A DNA stretch of 6,629 bases. It comes from Chloroflexota bacterium (GTDB lineage: Bacteria; Chloroflexota; Dehalococcoidia; Lucifugimonadales; CATQGZ01). The stretch lies in contig JAQBTI010000125.1 in the NCBI GenBank assembly GCA_027624995.1, forward strand, positions 1-6,629. The letters are read 5' to 3'. The notes under the pieces were generated by a model. The model did no database searches, had not been told where the DNA came from, and saw only the letters and a list, made by a program, of their open reading frames with translations. Made by a program: the position numbers and the translations under genes. Below are positions 1 through 6,294 of this stretch, one piece after another (positions within the stretch are counted from its first letter, which is position 1; every line of letters begins with the position of its first letter).

Positions 1-2223
1 AACTACACGACGCGCCAGGGAGTACAGTGGTTCCAAGACCCCGCAGGGCACACTCCAACCAACTGGGGGGTGAATCCGAACACGGGGAACATCGAGACGC
101 TGAACATTCTGGAGAACCAGGCCGAGTCGGACCTGATGTTCCGGAACGCTCGCACGCAGTACTACGGCATCGACGTCTCAGGCGGCTCGGACGCCTTCCG
201 CTACTTCGTCTCCGCTTCGGCTGCCCTAGACGACGGCGTGACGTTCAACAATGAGGCGGACCGGTACAACGGCCGGCTCAACCTCACTTCCAGGCCGGCT
301 GAAGATCTGGTCATCTCCGCCAATGCAGGCATCGGGGTGAGCCGGATCGACCTTCCCACCGACTATCCGTATGAGGAAGCGGTTTACGCCGGCCCGGCGG
401 ACCTGGCCCGCACCCCTGATCGCCGCGGATACCGGAGGGCCACGCCGGAGTCGCGCTACGCGAAGGAGCATAATTCTCTCAATGCCGAGCGCATGTCGGC
501 GGGTATCACCGCGACCCACACTCCCTTCGAGTGGTTCACGCAGAAGATGACTTTTGGCCTCGACCTGACCAACCAGGTCGAGGACCAGTTCAACGAGTTC
601 CTGAGTCCTGAGTTTGCACAGTTCTACAGCGCGAACGACGCAGCCGGCAGCAGAAGGACCAATCGGCAGGCGGTGATCTACTCCACGTTCGACTACGCTG
701 CGACAGGCACGCGGTCGCTGACCGACAACTTCGCGTCCACCACGTCCGCAGGCTTCCAGGTCTACACCAAGTCCATCCGGGATCTGACGGGCTCAGGTAG
801 TCGCTTTCCGGCGATCGGGCTGTCTGCTATTACTGCTACTGGTACCAGCGTGACGGCGACCGACGAGCTCGTCGAAAACAACACGGTCGGCGTGTACCTC
901 CAGCAGATGGTCGGCTGGAAGGACCGCCTCTTCGTTACCGCCGCGGTCCGGGCAGACGACAACAGCTCGTTCGGTGAGGACTTCGACCTCGTCTACTACC
1001 CGAAGCTGAGCGCATCGTGGGTGGTGAGTGAGGAGTCGTTCTGGGGACTCGACGTTTTCGACCAGTTCCGCCTTCGGGCCGCGTACGGCGAATCCGGCCA
1101 GCAGCCTGACGCCTTTTCCGCGCTCCGCAGCTACACCACCAGGGTGTCGGCCGTCGGAGGGGCGACGGTGACTCCGGATTCGCCGGGGAACTCCGGCCTC
1201 GGTCCGGAGCGCGGTGTCGAGATCGAGACGGGCTTCGACGCGTCGCTCTTCAGCGGTCGCCTCACGCTCGACTTCACGTACTACGACCAGAAGACGAAAG
1301 ACGCCATCGTGGCGCGGCCGACCGCTCCCTCGGAGGGTTTTGGGGGGAGTCAGTTCGTGAACATCGGTGAGATCTCCAACAAAGGCATTGAGGTCGGTCT
1401 TGGCGCCCAGATCATCGACAACAGCAGCTTTGGCTGGGACATGAACCTCAATATGGCCACCAATAAGAACCGGATCACGGAGCTAGGCCTGCCCGGCAAC
1501 GTGGAGTTGGGATGGACGACGCGACACCAGGAGGGCTTCCCGGTCGGATCGATGTTTGCCCCCGAGGTGAACTTCGCCGAATTCATCCCCGGCACCGAAG
1601 AGATCAACAGAGACACCATGCGTTGTAATGACGGCGACGGTGGACAGATCAAGTGCGACACGGATGCGTGGATCTACCAGGGGCACCCGGATCCGAGCGT
1701 CGAGGGGTCTTTTTCGACGTCCGTCCGGATCGGGGAGCGACTCACCTTGTCAACGCTGATCCAAGGCAAGCTCGGCCAAAGCAAATATGATCTACAGGCC
1801 TGGTGGAGATACGCCGCGTGGCAGCAGACTGAGCTGAACCTGAAGCCGCTCGAGGTCGCCGCGCGTCCTGGCGGCGTCGGAGACGGCGGCATCTATATCA
1901 ACGAGATCGCCGAGGCCCAGTTCGGCGCCAGCGGCGAGTTCGCGCTGTGGATCAACGATGCATCCTTCATTCGCTGGCGCGAACTCTCCCTGAACTACCT
2001 GATGCCGGCGTCATGGGCTGGAGCGATCGGGGCCAGCCGCGGTACGATCAATATCGCCACGCGCAATCTCGGGATGATCTGGACCAAGTGGCAGGAATAT
2101 CCACATCACGATCCAGAGGTGATCGATCCCACGAGCACGTTCTCGGGCAATAGAGAGCCGCAGCAGGACACTGCGATTCCGCCGCTGACGTCGTTGACGC
2201 TCACCGTCCGCTTGAGCCGATAG
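1..2223 (+). CDS. SusC/RagA-family TonB-dependent outer membrane receptor, 5'-truncated by the window edge
   Basis: The open frame runs from base 1 without a stop to TAG at 2221-2223 (740 codons). The GTG at 70 is internal: the 23 codons before it (ending TPTNWG) read as the same protein. Members of this family are about 1000 aa, so the signal peptide, the carboxypeptidase-regulatory-like domain and most or all of the plug are missing here. What remains is beta-barrel: alternating aromatic/polar strands with glycine/serine/aspartate turns. Examples are the IDVSGGSDAFRYFVSAS strand-turn-strand near residues 55-71, a long strand pair around residues 292-325, and the stretch IYQGHPDPSVEGSFS near 558-572, which resembles a conserved SusC barrel segment. 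Cys542 and Cys552 could close an extracellular loop. The protein should import a large nutrient using TonB energy, with the SusD-like lipoprotein encoded 13 bases downstream as its lid. The last residues are LTVRLSR rather than the usual terminal aromatic. The family call is firm; the substrate cannot be told. Confidence 0.93.
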   Translation, partial: NYTTRQGVQWFQDPAGHTPTNWGVNPNTGNIETLNILENQAESDLMFRNARTQYYGIDVSGGSDAFRYFVSASAALDDGVTFNNEADRYNGRLNLTSRPAEDLVISANAGIGVSRIDLPTDYPYEEAVYAGPADLARTPDRRGYRRATPESRYAKEHNSLNAERMSAGITATHTPFEWFTQKMTFGLDLTNQVEDQFNEFLSPEFAQFYSANDAAGSRRTNRQAVIYSTFDYAATGTRSLTDNFASTTSAGFQVYTKSIRDLTGSGSRFPAIGLSAITATGTSVTATDELVENNTVGVYLQQMVGWKDRLFVTAAVRADDNSSFGEDFDLVYYPKLSASWVVSEESFWGLDVFDQFRLRAAYGESGQQPDAFSALRSYTTRVSAVGGATVTPDSPGNSGLGPERGVEIETGFDASLFSGRLTLDFTYYDQKTKDAIVARPTAPSEGFGGSQFVNIGEISNKGIEVGLGAQIIDNSSFGWDMNLNMATNKNRITELGLPGNVELGWTTRHQEGFPVGSMFAPEVNFAEFIPGTEEINRDTMRCNDGDGGQIKCDTDAWIYQGHPDPSVEGSFSTSVRIGERLTLSTLIQGKLGQSKYDLQAWWRYAAWQQTELNLKPLEVAARPGGVGDGGIYINEIAEAQFGASGEFALWINDASFIRWRELSLNYLMPASWAGAIGASRGTINIATRNLGMIWTKWQEYPHHDPEVIDPTSTFSGNREPQQDTAIPPLTSLTLTVRLSR

Positions 2224-2236
2224 GGGGCCGAGAACC

Positions 2237-3544
2237 ATGAAAAATCACTCGATAAACAGACGATTCAAGTTCGATGTCATTCCGGCGCTCGCGATCTGCT
2301 CGGCGCTATTTTTCGCCGGGTGTAGCGCGTTGGACGAGCTTCTCAGCGTGGAGGCGCCTTCACAGGTGGTGGCAACCGACCTCCAGGTACCGGGCGCCGC
2401 CTCATTGCTCGTGGCGAGCGTGGCCAACGAGTTCCGGTGCGCTGCGGGCTACTATGCGGCCGCAAGCGCGCTTACCGGTATGGAGTGGGCTGACGCGTCA
2501 GAGAACTCGGTCCTGAACATCTGGGACCAGAGAGTCCACGACCCCAGCGGGTACGGAGCTCGCTTCGCGAGCGCGGATTGCGGAAGCAATGAACCAGCAA
2601 TCTATCAGCCTCTCTCCAGGACGCGGTGGCTTGGTGACCAGACGCTGGAGCAGCTTGAAGGTTGGACCGCGGCGGAGGTTCCCGACAAGGCGAAGTTCAC
2701 CGCCGAGGTATCCCTGTACGTCGGATACACCTACCTGTACTTCGGTGAAGCCATGTGCGAAAACTCAGTGGCTTACGACGGGGGCCCCGTGCAGACGCTG
2801 GCGCAGTCCTTCCAGCTAGCTGTCGATCGGTTCGACGCTGCGATCGCGACGGCGTCTGGCGACGTTTTGAACGCGGCAAGGGTCGGAAAGGCCAGAGCGC
2901 TGCTCAACATGGGCCAGACGGCTGCGGCGGCTGCTGTTGCTGCGGCAGTACCAGCGGGCTTCTCATACAAATTACAGTACTCGGGCGTCGACCAAGACCT
3001 GTACAACAAACTGTGGGAATTCAATGACGACGACGACAATGTGACGATCGGTTCCACCTATCGGGGCGTGATGACCGAGGGAGTGCCCGATCCACGAATT
3101 CCCGTGACGGACAAGGGGGTCGTGAACTCGAACTCCGGAATTGAGGTCTGGGTCACGAGCAAATTTTCTACGGCCGATACGCCTCTCGAGTTGGCCAGTT
3201 GGGAAGAGGCGCAGCTCATCATCGCGGAGAACGAGATCGACTTGGGTAATGCCGGGGCCGCGGTCGCCATCTTCGACGCGCTACACGACGCGGTTGGTTT
3301 GCCGGATTACTCAGGCGGCACCACGGCGGCAGAGCTCAAGAACCAGCTCATTTTCGAGCGTTCGGCTGAAAACTTCTTGGAGGGTCAACACCTCCAGGAC
3401 ATCAAGCGACTCAACATCCCGCTCTTCCCAGCGGTAGGCGTGCCGATTGCCTTCGGAGGTGCGTACGGAGGCCAGGTGTGCTTCGTGTTGCCGGCCAGCG
3501 AGTTCCAGAACAACCTCTGCATCAGCGAAGGTATCTGCTCGTAG
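2237..3544 (+). CDS. SusD/RagB-family nutrient-binding outer membrane lipoprotein
   Basis: This is a complete 435-aa lipoprotein. Basic residues RRFK are followed by a hydrophobic stretch and the lipobox FAGC, giving lipidated Cys29. The middle has helical TPR-like segments (about 153-235) that include an alanine-rich helix (229-239), and an acidic loop NDDDDN at 263-268. The C-terminal part has the SusD signature: ER at 374-375, then ENFLEGQHLQDIKRL (378-392), corresponding to the family's ER...EG.R..D..R motif. The segment CFVLPASEFQNN (415-426) matches the C-terminal 'C-PLP-SE---N' element of SusD proteins. At 435 aa it is shorter than classical Bacteroides SusD (about 500-550 aa). ATG 2237 is the start that includes the signal peptide; only a weak G-run (2223-2227) precedes it. 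It lies in an operon with the SusC-like gene and should cap that receptor at the cell surface to capture substrate. Six cysteines remain after the lipid cysteine (68, 115, 174, 415, 428, 434). Confidence 0.9.
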   Translation: MKNHSINRRFKFDVIPALAICSALFFAGCSALDELLSVEAPSQVVATDLQVPGAASLLVASVANEFRCAAGYYAAASALTGMEWADASENSVLNIWDQRVHDPSGYGARFASADCGSNEPAIYQPLSRTRWLGDQTLEQLEGWTAAEVPDKAKFTAEVSLYVGYTYLYFGEAMCENSVAYDGGPVQTLAQSFQLAVDRFDAAIATASGDVLNAARVGKARALLNMGQTAAAAAVAAAVPAGFSYKLQYSGVDQDLYNKLWEFNDDDDNVTIGSTYRGVMTEGVPDPRIPVTDKGVVNSNSGIEVWVTSKFSTADTPLELASWEEAQLIIAENEIDLGNAGAAVAIFDALHDAVGLPDYSGGTTAAELKNQLIFERSAENFLEGQHLQDIKRLNIPLFPAVGVPIAFGGAYGGQVCFVLPASEFQNNLCISEGICS

Positions 3545-3595
3545 GGAACCGCAGTTAGGGTGAGGGCCTCGTGATCGAGGTTCTGATGAATGGCG

Positions 3596-3637
3596 TGTGG
3601 GGACGGACTGGAGTGTCGGTCCGTCCCCACATTCTTT
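3596..3637 (+). terminator. Strong intrinsic terminator closing the SusC/SusD operon
   Basis: A perfect 13-bp inverted repeat pairs 3596-3608 with 3619-3631 (arms TGTGGGGACGGAC and its complement). G-U and G-C pairs inside extend the stem to about 16 bp and leave a four-base loop. TTCTTT follows directly at 3632-3637. It lies 52 bases after the SusD-like stop codon. A smaller 5-bp hairpin (CCTCG/CGAGG, 3567-3580, then TTCT) lies between them. The rest of the interval up to 3753 holds the leader of the next gene. Confidence 0.9.
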
Positions 3638-3736
3638 ACCCCGCGCGTTCCTGAACAAATGGAGAGGGCCGCCCTACTCCCAGTGCACCGACTGAGAACC
3701 TGCTGTATCGTATGGATGCGGGTCGAACTTCATCAC

Positions 3737-3744
3737 GGGGAGGT
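3737..3744 (+). promoter_or_regulatory. Shine-Dalgarno site deciding the start of the small lipoprotein gene
   Basis: GGGGAGGT lies 9 bases before ATG 3754. An in-frame ATG at 3712 would add 14 hydrophilic residues in front of the signal peptide and place this site inside the gene, so 3754 is preferred. Confidence 0.8.
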
Positions 3745-3753
3745 ACTCCAGAT

Positions 3754-4221
3754 ATGAACGTCTGGTCTTATGCGGCCCGACCCTTGTCGGCTGTATTCCT
3801 TCTGGCGCTGCTCGCAGGGTGTAAGACATGGGAGCCCGTTGACATGGCCCCGGAGAGATTGGTCGCCGAGCAGCGGCCCCCATCGGTGCGGATCACGGAT
3901 GCCAGTGGACTTAAGATGACTTTGAGGAGTCCGATGGTCGTCCGCGACTCCATCGTCTCGTCCGTTGCGGTCGCCCCCGGCGCCGCCTTTCAGCCTCCTA
4001 GGTTCGGTGTCTTGGCGGCAGATATTGCACGGGTCGAAACTGCCCGCTTCAGCCCGTTGAAGACGATCGCTTTCATCGGGGCCGTCGCCGCGGTCTCGAT
4101 CGGATGGGCCAGCGCCGTCGGCACCGGTGGCGGAAGCGCGGTGCCCGTCCCGCCGGACCCAAAAGGGTTCGCGCCGTCTTTCCTGAGCGGATTTCGATTC
4201 GTGCTCGCCTTGTCCCGATGA
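3754..4221 (+). CDS. Small lipoprotein of unknown function with a predicted membrane segment
   Basis: The product is 155 aa. The signal peptide ends in the lipobox LAGC, giving lipidated Cys23. A compact region at about residues 44-98 follows, reading VRITDASGLKMTLRSP, then VVRDSIVSS, then AADIARVETARFS. This pattern of short beta-strands with a 'D-I-A-R-V-E' edge recalls small lipoproteins I associate with Gemmatimonadota, where it usually reads like 'VRVTLRDG...GDSLVG...VPLADVARVEVRR'; that link is from memory and unchecked. Residues 103-123 are strongly hydrophobic and are likely a membrane helix. A Gly/Pro-rich tail follows. The function is unknown. Its stop overlaps the start of the next lipoprotein gene (ATGA at 4218-4221), which indicates co-expression and probably translational coupling. 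The strong terminator upstream suggests that this pair has its own promoter, although I could not identify one with confidence. Confidence 0.82.
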   Translation: MNVWSYAARPLSAVFLLALLAGCKTWEPVDMAPERLVAEQRPPSVRITDASGLKMTLRSPMVVRDSIVSSVAVAPGAAFQPPRFGVLAADIARVETARFSPLKTIAFIGAVAAVSIGWASAVGTGGGSAVPVPPDPKGFAPSFLSGFRFVLALSR

Positions 4222-5129
4222 AAAGCGCACCACGTATCCTGTTGGCGAGCCTCCTGCTTTGCGCTTCGGGCTGTGGCGAAACCATTGGGCCACTTCTCGA
4301 GCCGGGGGAGCGCTGCGGCACCCAGGGGAACGCGGGCGCGGCGTTCGCTGACCCCGGTCTCGAAGCGGCAGTGCGAAGCGCGCTCAACCTCGGCGTCGGC
4401 GATGCGCTAACGTGCGAGCGCGTCACCACGCTTCCAAGTGTCGTCGCCATCAGCGCGAGCATCACAAGCCTCGAAGGGGCGCAGAACCTCACCGGCTTGC
4501 AAGAGCTGATTCTCGCCGGTAACTCGATCTCCGATATCAGCCCGCTCAGCGGACTCATCGGCCTCGAGTACCTCGACCTACAAGAAAACGCTCTTACGGA
4601 CATCAGCTTGTTGAGCGGGCTCACCAACCTCCTCGGCCTCAGTCTCGCTCGGAATGCGATTAGTGACATCGGCCCTCTGCGCGGCCTAACCCGCCTCGAG
4701 CTGCTCGGCCTTGATCACAACTCGATCAGCGACATCGGCCCGTTGGCTGGCCTGACTACCATCTTTAGTTTGGTCCTCTTCGACAACTCGATCACCGACC
4801 TCGAACCGCTGCGTGGCCTGACTACGCTCGACATCCTCGACCTCGGTGCAAACTCCGTCCCGGACCTATCTCCTCTGAGTGCCCTCGAGGACCTCACCCA
4901 GCTCGGCCTCGAAGACACTTCGGTCACGGACATCAGCCCGCTGACTGGGCTGACCTTCCTCCAGGTGCTCCTCCTCGACAACAACCTGACCCTCTCCGAT
5001 ATCCAACCCTTGATCGACAATGAGGGGCTTATCAGAGGCCACACGGTTTCCCTCAATGGGACCGGGGTGAGTTGCGACGACGTCGCCCTGCTGCAGGACA
5101 AAGGCGTCACAGTGATCTCGCAGTGCTGA
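4218..5129 (+). CDS. Leucine-rich-repeat lipoprotein (internalin/SDS22-type repeats)
   Basis: The product is 303 aa. It begins with a signal peptide and the lipobox ASGC (Cys19). Residues about 41-90 form an N-terminal cap (ADPGLEAAVRSAL, then ITSLEGAQNL) typical of bacterial LRR proteins. Seven consecutive 22-residue repeats follow (91-244), of the type LxxLxxLxLxxNxIxDIxPLxG, then an eighth repeat of 24 residues (245-268). The C-terminal cap (269-303) contains HTVSLNGTGVSCDD and GVTVISQC, a common ending of secreted bacterial LRR proteins. The fold should be a curved solenoid for protein or ligand binding, tethered to the outer membrane or periplasmic face; the partner is unknown. The open frame extends back to 4104, but that extension is arginine-rich, overlaps the upstream gene and would bury the signal peptide. 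ATG 4218 is therefore chosen, overlapping the upstream stop by 4 bases. Confidence 0.9.
   Translation: MKSAPRILLASLLLCASGCGETIGPLLEPGERCGTQGNAGAAFADPGLEAAVRSALNLGVGDALTCERVTTLPSVVAISASITSLEGAQNLTGLQELILAGNSISDISPLSGLIGLEYLDLQENALTDISLLSGLTNLLGLSLARNAISDIGPLRGLTRLELLGLDHNSISDIGPLAGLTTIFSLVLFDNSITDLEPLRGLTTLDILDLGANSVPDLSPLSALEDLTQLGLEDTSVTDISPLTGLTFLQVLLLDNNLTLSDIQPLIDNEGLIRGHTVSLNGTGVSCDDVALLQDKGVTVISQC
4488..5021 (+). repeat. Tandem 66-bp coding repeats of the LRR solenoid
   Basis: Seven 66-bp units and one longer terminal unit encode the leucine-rich repeats. Similarity is visible at the DNA level and in phase. AACTCGATC occurs at 4521, 4719 and 4785 (198 and 66 bases apart), and TGGCCTGACTAC occurs at 4748 and 4814 (66 apart). 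The arrangement suggests growth of the array by in-frame duplication. Confidence 0.8.
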
Positions 5130-5149
5130 TCTCGAGGTAGGCCTCGAGA
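5130..5149. terminator. Hairpin between convergent genes, possible bidirectional terminator
   Basis: An 8-bp perfect stem (5130-5137 with 5142-5149, arm TCTCGAGG) with loop TAGG begins one base after the LRR gene stop, in the 37-base gap before the stop of the convergent nucleotidyltransferase gene. No good T-run follows on either strand, so termination strength is uncertain. A second weaker pairing (GCCGAGG 5154-5160 with CCTCGGC 5175-5181) overlaps the end of the minus-strand gene. Confidence 0.5.
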
Positions 5150-5166
5150 ATTGGCCGAGGGCCCCG

Positions 5167-5985
5167 CTATTCCTCCTCGGCGGGCTGCGAGTCTGTGGCG
5201 CGGGGCAGAACCCCTCCCGGTCGCCCGAAATGCGTGACCAGTCCCTGACTCTCGAGGTCCAGGCCGGGCGAAGGCTCTTCGAATCGGGAGCGCTCTGACG
5301 AGTAATAGAGGCAGCCGACCTCTTCCGCCGGACGGTGTCCCACAAAGGCCTCGGCCTCGGCCAGCGCGGCCCTCCACCGAGGTCTGGCTTCTTGCAGATC
5401 GAACGGTCGTGCGAGGTCGAGCCTCGCAAAATCCTCGGGCCGGAATCGGCCGCTGCGCTTCATCTGCTCGAGAAGCGATTCGGGGGAAAAGCCCGGGTCC
5501 TTTCCCACGGCGGCCCACACGAGGGGGCCGAGCCTCAGGATGTGTTTGTGGATGTAGAGAATGTCCACGAAGTCACGAGCTTCGTCACGACCCGCCAAGG
5601 CGAGGGCCTTGTTCGCAGCGAGATCGACGGGGTGGAGCAGAAAGCCGCCCAGCTCGTCACGAACGAGCGGCATGAATCTCCAGGCGGAGTCGTGAGCCCA
5701 ATCGATCTGTGTGGCCGCATCGTCACGGGACACGATCGCCCGGATGAAACCGGGTTGGCTGAAAACCAGCTCAAGAACGAAGCCAGCTTCCTCGAGGACC
5801 TTGCCGTCCTTGGCGAAGGCCGTGGCCACCCTCTCGCTTGAGTCGTGGAAGAAGTCGAGATCATGGCTGTAGCGCGCGGAGTTCGGGGAGAAGTGCAATG
5901 CGGCCCCACCGGCTAGGTAGCCAGCAGCGTCTCTTCCCGGGGCGAGCACGGCGAGAACCCTTCGCTGGAAGTCGGTCAATGGCAT
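5167..5985 (-). CDS. AbiEii/AbiGii-type nucleotidyltransferase, probable toxin of a toxin-antitoxin pair
   Basis: The product is 272 aa, within the usual 250-300 aa of the AbiEii (DUF1814) family in the polymerase-beta nucleotidyltransferase superfamily. Motif I is complete: LAGGAALHF (24-32), R38, S40, then DLDFF with the two metal-binding aspartates Asp42 and Asp44. An IDW segment (94-96) supplies a candidate third acidic residue. Motif III reads DLAANKALAL (121-130) followed by RDEARDFVD (133-141), with the conserved Lys126 and the R-D..D pattern. AbiEii-type toxins transfer nucleotides to RNA targets; MenT relatives in Mycobacterium tuberculosis modify tRNA acceptor ends. Target and nucleotide here are unknown. 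A TTG at 6006 is also in frame, but ATG 5985 has GGGAG (5992-5996) 6-7 bases before it and begins with the natural MPLTDFQ, so it is preferred. The gene overlaps the upstream 88-aa gene by 10 bases. Residues after about 225 look like a poorly conserved, low-complexity tail. Confidence 0.85.
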   Translation of the reverse strand: MPLTDFQRRVLAVLAPGRDAAGYLAGGAALHFSPNSARYSHDLDFFHDSSERVATAFAKDGKVLEEAGFVLELVFSQPGFIRAIVSRDDAATQIDWAHDSAWRFMPLVRDELGGFLLHPVDLAANKALALAGRDEARDFVDILYIHKHILRLGPLVWAAVGKDPGFSPESLLEQMKRSGRFRPEDFARLDLARPFDLQEARPRWRAALAEAEAFVGHRPAEEVGCLYYSSERSRFEEPSPGLDLESQGLVTHFGRPGGVLPRATDSQPAEEE

Positions 5986-6242
5986 AGACGTCTCCCGACG
6001 GCCCAAGCGGCGCGACTCCCATGTCGCATGAGGGTTCGAGCGACCCAGTCGACGTCACCCGGGCCTATGACCAGATCAGGATCGTATGACCAAAAGCATG
6101 TGGCTCGGAATTGCCGAAATGCACGACGCGCTTCTCGAACGCGGACCATCGCCCGAGCGGACTCCGGGTCGAGCGTCCGGCGGCTGATCTTCCCGCCTTT
6201 TCGGCCGATCTCAGCTAGGTAGTTTCGGGTCGCTTCGTCCAT
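5976..6242 (-). CDS. Small basic protein, putative antitoxin partner of the nucleotidyltransferase
   Basis: The product is 88 aa, encoded directly upstream of the nucleotidyltransferase gene and overlapping it by 10 bases (5976-5985), so the two are surely co-transcribed and probably translationally coupled. The N-terminus (YLAEIGRKGGKISRR, 8-22) is basic, with a GRKGGK element as seen in small DNA- or RNA-binding proteins. A helix follows (ESARAMVRVREARRAFRQF, 27-45), then CFWSYDPD (49-56) and DVDWVARTLMRHG (63-75). It lacks the winged-helix and long C-terminal domain of AbiEi, the usual antitoxin of AbiEii. From memory, proteins with this CFWSYDPD...WV pattern occur as hypothetical genes just upstream of such nucleotidyltransferases; this was not checked. 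Antitoxin function is inferred from gene order, size, overlap and charge. No Shine-Dalgarno site precedes ATG 6242, so translation may be leaderless. Confidence 0.75.
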   Translation of the reverse strand: MDEATRNYLAEIGRKGGKISRRTLDPESARAMVRVREARRAFRQFRATCFWSYDPDLVIGPGDVDWVARTLMRHGSRAAWAVGRRLCH

Positions 6243-6247
6243 GCGCT

Positions 6248-6276
6248 AAGATAAGCCGCTTACGTTGAGAGAACAA
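6248..6276 (-). promoter_or_regulatory. Candidate promoter of the antitoxin-toxin unit, implying a leaderless mRNA
   Basis: On the minus strand TTGTTC (6276-6271) and TATCTT (6253-6248) are separated by 17 bases, giving partial matches to the -35 (3/6) and -10 (4/6) consensus. Transcription would begin near 6241-6242, at the ATG itself, which fits the absence of a ribosome-binding site. Confidence 0.35.
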
Positions 6277-6278
6277 CT

Positions 6279-6294
6279 GAAGTCAGGAGACTTC
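6279..6294. promoter_or_regulatory. Inverted repeat next to the candidate -35 element, possible operator
   Basis: GAAGTC (6279-6284) and GACTTC (6289-6294) form a perfect 6-bp inverted repeat with a 4-base spacer. It ends 3 bases from the candidate -35 element of the antitoxin-toxin unit. Such a site could bind the basic antitoxin or a toxin-antitoxin complex for autoregulation; this is inference. Confidence 0.3.

Noticed and set aside
3683..3711. A promoter for the small lipoprotein gene (TATCGT at 3706-3711 as -10)
   Set aside because: The matching -35 position (GTGCAC) does not resemble a consensus, so the match is no better than chance.
3712..3753. ATG 3712 as start of the small lipoprotein
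   Set aside because: It would put 14 polar residues before the signal peptide and absorb the good GGGGAGGT site that precedes ATG 3754.
4104..4217. An upstream in-frame start that would lengthen the LRR protein by 38 residues
   Set aside because: The extension is arginine-rich, lies inside the upstream gene and would place the clear signal peptide and lipobox internally. ATG 4218 with the ATGA overlap is far better.
3733..4293. A 186-codon open frame on the minus strand
   Set aside because: It lies opposite two well-supported lipoprotein genes and reads as charged low-complexity sequence with no recognisable domain.
4715..5518. A 267-codon open frame on the minus strand
   Set aside because: It spans the LRR gene antisense and part of the nucleotidyltransferase gene out of frame. 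The apparent serine/arginine repeats mirror the LRR codons.
5335..5841. A 168-codon open frame on the plus strand
   Set aside because: It lies wholly opposite the nucleotidyltransferase gene and has no family features; it is an antisense shadow of GC-rich coding.
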